A stretch of DNA of 64,000 nucleotides. Source: Eremomyces bilateralis CBS 781.70 (lineage: Eukaryota > Ascomycota > Dothideomycetes > Eremomycetales > Eremomycetaceae). A program made the translations under genes and the position numbers. The DNA lies in contig NW_022985067.1 of the NCBI RefSeq assembly GCF_010015585.1, positions 518,808 through 582,807 of the forward strand, read 5' to 3'. How positions within the stretch are numbered: the first letter of the stretch is position 1; each line of letters starts with the position of its first letter. Shown piece by piece: positions 1-9,344 of this stretch. Below the pieces are notes generated by a model. The model was given only the letters and a program-made list of their open reading frames with translations, did not search any database and was not told the DNA's origin.

Positions 1-2112
1 CGATGCCGACGCCAGCGTCTTGCCGTCCGGCGCGAAGACTACGACGCCGACCGTGTCCGAATGGCCCTCGAGCGTCTGTATTACCGCATTCCATTTCTCT
101 TCGACCCTTGGAAAATTCCGTATCCATCTAGGTATACAGTTTACGAACTGCTTTCTTATTATACTTATTGTCGGTGCGAATACGAGGGCACTACAGTACG
201 TCTGAAGAGGAGCCTGCTCGATAGCTGGCCGATTATAGAGGACGAACCGCTTCGCATCATGGATAAAGCTTAAAATGCCAGGGCAATTACTTAACTAGCC
301 GAATTGTTAGCGAAAGCATTGAACGTGCTAAAGGTATACTAACGGAAGTAAATAGCTCTAAAGACGCGATAGCATGAGCTCCTTTCGACACCTCCCCCAT
401 CCATCCAAGAGCCTCGAGCCAGTGAAGAAGGTGCTCCTGTAAGAATTGATGTACTTGACCATTATCGCAAAGTCGAGCTCCACTTTTCTGGAGGTGCTGG
501 ATCCAGTAAAGACATGCGTACTGGACTTCAGGAGGAAGACTTTGTTCAACTCGGCTTCTCTCGACATTAGCTATAAGCATGCCGGGGGCATCTACGCAAC
601 AGATATCTTGCTTGAGTGATGACGACATAAGCTGGATACAGCTGTTGGTTAACACTTGGTGGGCTTCCTTCTCGTCTACCCAGAAATTTGGATCTCGGCA
701 TCTCTTTTTGTCGAGAAGAAAGTCGCGAAACGAAGGGTGATGCAGGCGAAGCGGATATATGTTGACCTTGGGGACATCTAGAATTGCATAAAGATCCTTG
801 AGCACCTCATCGATCTTTTGCTTGGTATTAAGCAGCCTGTGAAGCGAGCTGGCAGAGAGCTGGGAGAAGAGAACAACGATGCTTCCAAGAATGTGCCTTT
901 GCATGCCATACGATGCTTCCTTCTCCTTTGCTGAGTAACCTGACCGGATAGATTTCTTTAGGACGGTAGTATAGAGCTTATTAAGGTGTACTTCTGGATG
1001 CCCTTCTGAATGCTCTTCTGAATGCTCTTCTGGGTGCTCCTCTGGTGCAGGAATAGAGGTACTGCCTTCTAGCAAAGTTTGCACTCTTTCGTCTGCGAGA
1101 TAACCTTCTTGAATGAACCGACAAGCGGTTGCGGCCCAAATGAACAATCCCCCTGCAATCTGGATCAGGCTTTTAATAATCTCTTCGCCTGGCCAGGAGT
1201 CATCCAGAGAGTGCTCCTGTCTAATAAGTTTAAGATTATACTCGAAGAAAACAGAGATGTCGTGATCTACGATTAAGGGTGATATACTGTGAAGTACAAA
1301 ATCCTGGAGATTCGCATTTAGTAGCTGACTGAATTCATATCGGATTGGAATCTCAGGTCGGCTCGTCAGTAAGACTCGTAGTCGAACCGTCTTTAACAAT
1401 CGAGCTTCAGCCAAGAGCTGTATGATAACCTTGATGTTTTTGTCACCGTCGCACTCATCAAGCGCATCAACGACAAGTATGTACGAGGACTGGCCACCGT
1501 TTTCACCTAGCTTTAATAGTGGACGTAGGATAAGCTGCTGCCACTGGTCACGGAGTGACTGACTCGCAATGTCGCGGCGCTTTATGATGGCATCGCAAAT
1601 GTGCTGTTGGAGAGAGGGTATGTTGTTCGCCAGCTGCCACGCAATGCTCGTGATGAACTTGCCTGCATGGCTGACATCTCCACCGCCGCGCGAGAAGAAG
1701 AAGCTGGCTCCGAGATGCTTCTCATCAAAGCGCCTGCGGGCGACAGTGCGCGCAATTGTCGACTTGCCCGTGCCGGCCAAGCCGTTCAACCAGAAAATAG
1801 AACGCCCATCTTGCCCATCAGCCCAGTCGTATATCTTTTGGAGGAGGTCGACGCGGGTATCGGGAAGGCAGGCCGGGTCGTGTTGTCGCTGGAATGAATT
1901 GAACGGCGCGTCCTCTGCAGTAGGGAGGGAGTTGAGCACATCGTTCAAGTCTAGATTTCAAATCAGCTTTCCTGCTGCTTTAAGGCTATAGCCAGCTAAG
2001 CACACTCACTTTCGCTGCTCCCAAAGCTCACAGATCCATAGTTAGTGCCAGCGAAAGCCAGTGAATTCTGGTTGGCGGACACACTACTAATGAGTTGAGT
2101 GTTACCTGACAT
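1..2112 (-). CDS. NACHT-WD40 STAND receptor (HET-E/NWD type), partial, frame broken
   Basis: Signal-transduction NTPase of the fungal NLR class, expected to act in cytosolic non-self recognition. The ATG is at 2112; exon 1 (2112-2010) and exon 2 (from 1950) join across a 59-nt GTGAGT...TAG intron. Exon 2 encodes a NACHT domain with Walker A GLAGTGKST near residue 90 and Walker B ILVVDALDEC near residue 190, then a helical region. The frame ends at a TAA at 289-287. From about 286 to 1 another frame stays open and gives the linker typical of these proteins (QTYCSALVFAP), then the start of a WD40 repeat (LEGHSDTV...DGKTLASAS) that runs off the window. The two parts would be colinear but for about 4 nt at the junction, so this is a frameshifted allele, a pseudogene or a sequence error. 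Only about 35 residues precede the NACHT domain, so no large N-terminal effector domain is seen. A low-complexity EEHPEEHSEEHSEGHPE stretch lies after the NACHT domain. Confidence 0.85.
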
Positions 2113-2762
2113 GAGTTTGGAGTAGCGACGCTAAGTTTTGCTAGGTGCCGGTTGTTGCTCTCTTCTGGCACATGTTGCCGTGTGTGGGCATGCGAACACC
2201 TGGGAGTGAGTTCATGTCTGTATCCAGATGAGTTTCATCCTCAACCAGCGAATGCATTTGCAAGGCTCGCTAATCAAAACTCCTGCCTTGCCGCTATCCA
2301 CTACTGGAGAGCAGCTATCGCCTGCAAAGTAATTAGCGCAGACATCAATACTACGGGTGTCTTGGCACAAGGATGAAAGCGCTGAGGGAAAATAACCTGC
2401 AAAACGCCCTCTAGGAACCTGAGAATTCCCAGGACGTTCTACCAGCATCTTTAGTTAGTGAGGTGAAATTACTTGCTTGATTATTCTAAGATGTAGAAGA
2501 CATAGGATTCCTTTTATAGTAGGAATTATTGTGTTAACCCTTTGTCCTGTGTTCTCTTCCTTAACACTTCCAGTCATCCCTTTTTCCAACATATTCCCGT
2601 AGTATGTACGCTCATTAAGGATTAAGATCAATCAACACTTTCAATTCTTGGTAATCAAGTGCTCTCCTGCTGAAGTCGCATCTCCAGATCACCTGATCAA
2701 AGGAACAGCTATTCTCTATCAGATATCGATCAAGCCACAGAGGACTGAATATCATTATTTCC
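2113..2762. other. Upstream region of the NACHT gene, no gene seen
   Basis: AT-richer spacer between the NACHT-WD40 start codon and the Tc1/mariner insertion. It should hold the promoter of the NACHT gene. No ORF with recognisable motifs or plausible exon pairing was found. Confidence 0.5.
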
Positions 2763-2764
2763 TA

Positions 2765-4066
2765 CACTGACAGGACATAAGTCTGGTCAGGGTCGTCAAA
2801 TCACGCGAAAATCCCCCATCACCACCCACACATTGAGATACGCTCAAAAGCGTAGAGAGAGCGATCAGTATACTATTTTTTGATTTCCTAATTGAGACGC
2901 GTCTAGTATTTCGTATGCCAGCCCTTTGCTTTGACCACCGCTCGTAAACGCTTCGGAATTGAGTCAATCAGTGCCCAGATGGTCTCCTAAGGGATCACCC
3001 ACCACGCCTGATTTAACGCCGTGTTCATGGCCTCCCGTGCGTCCTCTGAGGCACCTATCATCTTCAATTCAGGGTGGAGCTCTAGGACCTTGGTTTTTAA
3101 TAGGTGCCACATGTGTTCGATGGGGTTAAGGTCTGGGGAATGGGTTGGCCAATCGATAACCCAAATACCATGCGTCTCCAGCCATTCTTGGGTGATTTTG
3201 GCCGTATGGATCCTTGCATTACCCTGGATAACAGTATCCCCAGGTACATACATAGGGAGGAGCCCCTCCTCTAACGTAGCGATGTAGGATTTCGCGGAAT
3301 AGCCCTGTCTTAGAGGGTCTTCGTCGCGGTCCATGATCACCAGCTCCGACCTCCCTTCACGCGAGATTGAGCCCCAAATCGTCTGCGAAATCGCCTTTCC
3401 AGGGGTCTTAGGCTCGATCATCTTTGGCTCGTATGCTTCGTGATATAGGCGCCATATCCAAACCTGTTTTCCGCCGGCACATTTCTCATAAGAGTACTCG
3501 TCTGTAGAGTGGGTCCTTGAGAAGTCGAAATCTACGAACTCACAGGCGAATTGGAGCCGGTCTTTGACGTGGTAAGGCCTGAGATGGGGCCTCTCCTTCG
3601 CTCGCCACTTCGTAAGGTGATATTTCTTAAGCGTTCGGTAGACAGTCTTCTTTGAGATCCGGAGGTATTCGACGCCTGCGAGGAGCTCTGAGTACTCCAT
3701 CTTTGGGAATCTGCGTGCAATTTTGACGATATGCCGTTCGTCTGACCGTGATAATATAGGGGGGCGGCCCTTACGAGGTCTAGATTTAAGGAGGTGGTCT
3801 TGATCCCATCTTTTCTGCGTCCTGTACACCGTAAGTTGCGTAACGTTGAACTCCTCCGCCACTTCGCTCTTCGTTTTCCCACAAGCTAGGTTCCCTAAGA
3901 TCACAGCTCTTTGAACATCGGTTAATTCGTCGTTTCTGCGTCGATTGGCACTAATTTCATTACCGAAAGACCTCATTTTAATGGTGATGTTGATGGTTAA
4001 AATGGTGGTATTCAGCTGAGATAAAAGTCTTGATGTGTGACTGACCAGACTTGTGGCTTAGTACTT
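2765..4066 (-). mobile_element. Tc1/mariner DNA transposon, about 1.3 kb, decayed
   Basis: A transposase gene is flanked by 26-bp terminal inverted repeats at 2765-2790 and 4041-4066. The arms match at about 18 of 26 positions, including the 12 innermost (AAGTCTGGTCAG). A TA dinucleotide sits directly outside each end (2763-2764 and 4067-4068), the target-site duplication expected for this superfamily. The 1302-bp length is normal for a Tc1-type element. Divergence between arms and damage in the transposase point to an old, immobile copy. Confidence 0.85.
2903..3976 (-). pseudogene. Tc1-type DD34E transposase, inactivated
   Basis: The ATG at 3976 starts a 329-codon frame. N-terminal helix-turn-helix segments (about 15-125, with TVYRT repeated) bind the inverted repeats, and a DDE_3 catalytic domain follows. 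The first catalytic Asp is D159 in STDEYSYE and the catalytic Glu is E287 in HSPDLNPIEHMW. The second catalytic position, 34 residues before the Glu, reads QGNARIHTA where the family has QDNAPIH, so the Asp is Gly. An in-frame TAG at 2989-2987 cuts the protein after AWWVIP. The usual C-terminal tail (ETIWALIDSIPKRL...KGWHTKY) follows in the same frame and ends at 2903. Either lesion should abolish autonomous transposition. Confidence 0.88.
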
Positions 4067-4068
4067 TA

Positions 4069-5877
4069 CTCCACTCAAGCGCCACGCTCCTTGCCTCCTT
4101 TATTATGTAATACGCGTTGTTTCATCTCATTTACAGTACATAATGATCGATCTCTTATGACCAAATCACCCTGAAATCCAACTATTCAGTAGAATCAGTC
4201 GGATAAATCTAACTAATAGAATGAGGCTCCCTACCCCGCTACACAACGTTTGTAGCAACGTCCTTATTGCCATTTCCTATAAATATAGGGCTCCTTAGTG
4301 CAGCTGCTTTCCGCAGGTTGTAAATCTTTTCTACCCTTGAGGGCGGGCCCTGCCTACCCGGATCTCTTTGTCGTAGTTTGCATGCGACTTCTCTTACTTG
4401 ATCTAGACAAAGGGTCTCTGCGCTCTCTTTTGGGAGTGCTCGTTGTCCGTCGATTGCTGGCTCAGCATTCACTTCCTCGTCCATATCTATGTCCATATCT
4501 ATGTCCATATGGTTTGAGTTTTCCGAGGCAATGTCACTTTGTGCCACGGGTATCCCTAGCTGGTTCGGGCCGGGCAGGACATTATATTGTGTTTGTATAC
4601 AATCGCAGGTTTCACCAGTCTGCCTATCCAGACTCCTGCCACAGTTTTCTGAGCTGCGCCATCTGCACTTCGCTCGTCCACAGTCGCCCCCGAACCAAAA
4701 GGGTCTCTGCCTGTGGAACGCCTGTTTGTTCCTTAAGCATACATCACCAGCGTTCCAGCCTAGCGACTGGTCCTGTCTCTCTGTATACCGACACGCGCAT
4801 CCGTTCTCTCGAGCCACGTGGTAGTCTCTCCGGCCGGGGTTTGATCCCGCCTGCTTTCAGATTCACCGAGGGTCAGAGCCCATTGAAGGGATGAGGTCCT
4901 TGGAGCCAGCAGTGGCTACCACGCACTACGCCCCGCGACTACTGTAAACAGTAGCCGTTTCGCGTTGCCTATAGAGGTCTCCCTCTGATGGGCCGACCGT
5001 GTCTTGCAGGATAAGGCAGTACTCATGCGTTTCACGCCGGGCAACGCAAGCAGCCTTATCCCATTAACCAAGCTCGTGTCCTCCATCATCTTAAGTTGGC
5101 CCGTGATTCTCCTATTGTATAGATCCAAGCGACGGGTCTGTGTCTCCATTAAGCCTCCCACCAGGAGCATACCTGTGTTTCTCCTCTATCGACTGGCCTG
5201 TAACTCCAGTTCCGTAAACTGTCGTGCTTGTCGCGCCCGGTAAGCTCGTGTCGTTATGGTATTAACAGGTTCCGATAGAGGGGCCTTAACAAGCGCTCCC
5301 GTTGCGAAGAGGCCCTCCGGCCTTAACAGAGTTCACCTAGATTTATACAAGTTAGCCTTAACAAGTTCTTTAGAATTAGGATTGTTCCAAACCCTCGCTA
5401 CACGCAACTCGTTGCTCACGCGTAACCCCAGAGTAGGCGAGCCTGAGGGTGTCCTGTTAGGGGCCTAGGACGCATCCTCATCCACCTGATAATAAGTCAG
5501 GCTTCCGGATCCAGCTGCGAGCTAAATAGACCCCTATCGGATGGTTTTCATCTCCCATTTTTATCCCTCAAGAGGCTTCCCTTGATGAAAGGACACCGTG
5601 TTTAAGCAGAGGCAGTAAACACGGTCGTGCTGGTGTTGGTGGTATGGCGATACCCCGCTCAACGCTTGCGACCTGCACGCGTAATGCGTGCGTCTCTCTC
5701 ATCGCCACTACACTTAGCCATCGATCGAGAACTCTTCCCCATTAATGTTTCCACCCGCGGCGACATGGACGCGTACAGTTGGACTTCGCGGGCAGTTCTG
5801 CCTATTAAAACAAGGATAGAATTGTATGTTCCTACTTTTTATACCTGATTTCTCCCCCCAATGTTCCTAAGTGCAAG
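4069..5877. other. TE-like intergenic DNA with one unrecognised minus-strand ORF
   Basis: No recognised gene. The longest coherent frame is on the minus strand, about 4865-4239 (roughly 200 codons). It carries scattered cysteines (GCACRY, GGDCGRAKC, ETCDC) and a short MDIDMDIDMD repeat made by a 12-bp tandem repeat near 4480-4510, and has no motif I can assign. A second minus-strand frame at 5170-4916 is equally anonymous. A short phrase, GCCTTAACA, recurs around 5280-5360. The setting between a DNA transposon and other debris suggests mobile-element origin, but I cannot name a family. Confidence 0.35.
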
Positions 5878-6066
5878 TTACTGGCACACTCCTGAGTAGC
5901 AGTTCCCAGGACCACAATGATCAGAAGTACTCCTGCAATAGCCGTAATTACTGCAGCAATCCCCGTTACAACACAGGTCTTGTTGCCTGCAAAGTTCGGA
6001 CCACAGGAGCCATCTAGGCTGGGTCCTCCGTCGTCCGTATGACATGCACCGCCATCTAGGAGACGC
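5878..6066 (-). pseudogene. Chitin-binding type 1 (CBM18) repeat remnant
   Basis: The minus strand reads GGACHTDDGGPSLDGSCG, PNFAGNKTC, then in a neighbouring frame GDCCSNYGYCRS and HCGPGNCYSGVCQ followed by a stop. The cysteine spacing and the SNYGYC and GNCYSG motifs are those of hevein-like CBM18 modules, which fungi carry in tandem in chitinases and LysM/CBM18 proteins. Only the end of one module and one further interrupted module survive. No catalytic domain is visible upstream, so this is a fragment of a host gene carried in or decayed within the TE-rich region. Confidence 0.7.
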
Positions 6067-6794
6067 TTAATGTAGATTCCGAAAATATGAGAAATATGTA
6101 CTAGCTACAAAACGTCGACCTTCGGATCGTTATAGCCAGGAAGCTCGACGTACAAGAACATCAATGATATTGTGCGGTGGTAATAAGCCAAGTTGAAAAG
6201 GCGTTTCAAGGGGAGAACAACCAATTATAGAGATCGATGTAAGCCAAAAAGAATTTAAGCCACGTAAAAATAAGTGAAGTTGTTCATTTTATCACAGCCT
6301 TGCACTCCTTTGAAAACACCTTACCCGTCTTTCGCCATGCCAAAAGGAAAATAATATGAATCACTCAAACAACCGTAAGATGATAGGCCTTGTATACTTG
6401 CAATGCTCCTTCAGTGCTCTGGACCATAGCGAAGAACATTGTTAAGAAGAGTAAAGCGCAACCCAGAACGTGCACCATTGAACGCCATCCTGCCGATCCG
6501 CCCACCTGGAAGGCTGGAAGGATCGACAGGATCGTCGGTTGCAGTTCGCCAAGGCTACGTGGCGTTGCTTGGCGTTTACCTCTCAGATCAATCACCTCGC
6601 TCTTCCACCAACGACCACCGTAGTTCTTTTTCCATCCAACAATCACCTTGTTCCTTTTCCATGGAACAATCAACTTGAGCACTTTGTGCCGTCATCACCT
6701 ATACCAACAACTCGCTCTACTGATATGTGACCTTCAAACATGCTGCACACTCGCATTTGGCAGCGTGCGGCCCATGGACATCATGCTTCCCGTC

Positions 6795-7606
6795 ATGTCT
6801 ATGCACTCCTACGCCAATCAAGTCCTATCGATCGATTCAAATCCTATCCAGGTCTATTCCGCACTACAACCCGTACATCTTTATTTCCCTATAGTTTTAA
6901 TATTTACTAATAGCTCTATAGGTTTGCTGCATGACGATAGTAACATTGCTCCGTCTCAGTCCTCCGAGTCCCCTCCTCAGTCCGCTCAGCCCGCTCAATC
7001 CTCTCCGTCCCCCCCGTCCTCTCCGTCCTCTCAGCCCTCCTCTCAATTCTCACCTGCGCAGAGCGCTACTACGGACAAGATCAGCGCGCTCCAGATAGAC
7101 ATGGCTACTACATCAACACGATTGGATCACCTCAAAGAGTCTTTTGGGATCCAAGTTGTTAGCCTCAAGTCCGCAATCAGTGCTCTCGATACCAAGTTCG
7201 ATACGAAGTTCAATATTCTCGATACCAAGCTTAGTGCCCTCACGACCGAGTTCAATGCCTTCAAGGCCGAGTTCAATGCCTTCAAGGCCGAGTTCAATGC
7301 CTTCAAGGTCGACGTCAAGGCCGAGTTCAATGCCTTCAAGGTCGACGTCAAGGCCGACATCAATACCATCTCGTATAGCCTCAATACCAAAATTGATTCA
7401 AAGTTTGCAGAATTGCAGCAACAACAAATGCGATTGGTATGGCGGGTGGTCTTTACTGTAAGTAATATCCCTCCAATTATATCGATATACCTGTTAATAG
7501 TATATAGCTTTTAAGCAGTGTGGTTGTGGCACTTGGCGGTGCGACCACCTTATTTATGCGAGACCGTTTAGCTCCGTTGGAGACTCGTCCTGTTGCGGAG
7601 AAATAA
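6795..7606 (+). CDS. Repeat-built coiled-coil, tail-anchored membrane protein
   Basis: Unrecognised family. The middle is a Ser/Pro/Gln-rich segment followed by heptad-like coiled coil (KFDTKFNILDTKLSALTTEF) containing tandem 7-residue units AEFNAFK with VDVK interruptions, encoded by near-identical 21-bp DNA repeats (7248-7355). An intron at 7458-7507 (GTAAGT...ATATAG) joins RVVFT to LLSSVVVALGGATTLF, a single hydrophobic helix. A charged tail (MRDRLAPLETRPVAEK) ends at 7606. The C-terminal helix suggests a tail-anchored protein with the coiled coil in the cytosol. The start is uncertain: ATG at 6795 is used, but ATGs at 6774 and 6783 share the frame, and a TACTAAT...TATAG motif near 6910 may mark another intron. 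The gene lies among mobile-element debris and may have been moved with it. Confidence 0.5.
7248..7355 (+). repeat. 21-bp in-frame tandem repeat encoding AEFNAFK heptads
   Basis: GAGTTCAATGCCTTCAAG units follow one another almost without change, then a longer unit carrying GTCGACGTCAAG is itself repeated. All unit lengths are multiples of three, so copy-number change keeps the frame. The low divergence points to recent slippage or unequal exchange. Confidence 0.85.
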
Positions 7607-7949
7607 TATATAATCGCAATAGGTATGACTACGCATTAATGAGAAATGGAATAAGATTTAATTAGCACTAAAACAAGTTTATTATACCCCCCCTATACGA
7701 CTAGTTAGGTTTAGAGCTAGAATAGAATAAATCACCTGTTGACTTGGCTGTCTTCAACATCAAGCCATTGTCTTATTTCCAACCTGTGTGGATTTTGATG
7801 CCTCAGACATCTGGACCTTGTTGATTCTGGATCTGATGGACCGTGGACCAGGATGGCTATTAAGGCCGGGTCGGCTGATGGATAACTATTATTATTTGGT
7901 CCATTTAACGCCTGATACGGTCCTATCTAGTCCATGCAGGCTGTATCGC

Positions 7950-8890
7950 TACTATGGAGGACAAAAAACCCTGTAGGGAAACCCTTTTAGAAAACCACGC
8001 TAGCGCTACGGCGGCTTGCCCGCTAATTATAGCCCTATTTTTATCCTCAATTGTTGTTCACTGCTGGGGACCACTGCTTCCGCTCTCGCGGATATCTTGC
8101 GAACCGCCTGCATTACGCAGGCCTACCCCTTCTTCTCCCTCTCCCCCTATTCATCCCTAATCCCTTGGAACGGCGCGAACCCTGAACGGTCTTCCTCTTC
8201 TATCTTGCTGGCGAACTGAAATTGTAGGAGTAGACCGCGTGCGACTATCCAGCGGGCCGCCGCTATTGCACTCGCCGGAGTGGAGAGGATCTCAAGCAGG
8301 CCCTGTGTTTGGATCCGTGCGAATAGCTCTAGCCGAGCCTGTTCGCGTATTGAGCAATGGATCAGGACGTGACGTACTGTTTGCGCAGACCACCCGCAGG
8401 CGCAACTCGGGCGTATCTCCGGAACTCCAACCCCTGCAAGCCATGTGTTGAGACCGATCACCTCTGAGCGGAGGGGGAAGAGGGCAGTAGCGACGTGTTT
8501 CGGGGCTCCGTCATATAGTTTTAGGCGGTCCTCGCGCCAGTTGCCCTTCCAGATGCTTGCCGTTTGGTTCTGAGCCTTGCGTTGCCATTCCTCCTGCCAG
8601 TTGCGATCCGCTCACTTCCCGATGGCGGTTTTTATGCGGAAGGGTTGTAGTGGGGGACTCCTACCTCCCCCACGGCGGTGTTGTCGGGCTTCTTGCCTGA
8701 CCATTTGGATGATCTCCTCAGCACGCTGGCGCCCCATCTCCGCCACGCTGTGTGGACGTATGCGTATCGCACGCGGCCTGCGTCTTCCTCTTACTCCTTG
8801 CACACCCCTATTCTGCAGCGTCCCCCAGACCCTTTCCAGTGTTTCCGATGTCTTAGCCACGGCTGGGTGGCTGGCTGACTTGGCGTAGTA
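7950..8890 (-). mobile_element. LINE (Tad1-like) 3' fragment, 5'-truncated
   Basis: On the minus strand, from about 8890 down to 8147, one frame carries the C-terminal part of a LINE ORF2. It includes the segment QEEWQRKAQNQTASIWKGN, the RTG-type stretch (GLNTWLAGVGVPE), a Cys/His cluster (CACGWSAQTVRHVLIHC) and the segment up to the stop at 8147. An in-frame TGA near 8609 interrupts it, so it is dead. The reverse transcriptase and endonuclease are absent. The low-coordinate end is the element's 3' end, so the loss is the 5' truncation usual for LINEs. About 200 bp below 8147 is probably its 3' UTR; the exact end is not defined and no clear A/T tail is visible. Confidence 0.7.
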
Positions 8891-9344
8891 GCCTAGGGCG
8901 CTTGCTTGGATGTAAATACATGATCAAAAGATCCCGAGGTCCAGCGCCAGTGCGAAGAAGTACAGTGACTAGCGAAATTGGCTTCCGCCCTGCGCGGCCC
9001 AGAAATTCTCACTGCACCGCCACCTCGCACTCTTGGCGTAATCTTTACGCCATGGTTCTTAGTTATCAATATAGTAGTTACTGTATTCATTCGGCCCCTA
9101 AATGCTTATCACATTGATGCCTTACCATGGCAATCACGTGAACCCAAATGCCCTTCGTACCGTCGAGCCATTCAGCGCAGCGAGTTCTCCTGCGAGGCTG
9201 GGTTCAACCTTCGCCAGCCTTATCCCCATTTCCAAGTGTACCACCACATCCCCGTCATGGTTCATTCACTCTTTATCAAGAAACGATGTTTGAGTCTACC
9301 GGGAGACTTAAACTCTGGAACACTCCCTACTCTAAGTAAGAGCC
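8891..9344. other. Upstream region of the HET gene, no gene seen
   Basis: Spacer between the LINE remnant and the HET-domain start codon. It presumably contains the promoter. No motif-bearing ORF is present on either strand. Confidence 0.5.

Noticed and set aside
4812-4848. tRNA-like A-box (GCCACGTGGTAG) and B-box (GGTTTGATCCC) words
   Set aside because: Spacing between the boxes is too short and no acceptor stem or anticodon arm can be drawn; probably chance or a worn SINE-like piece.
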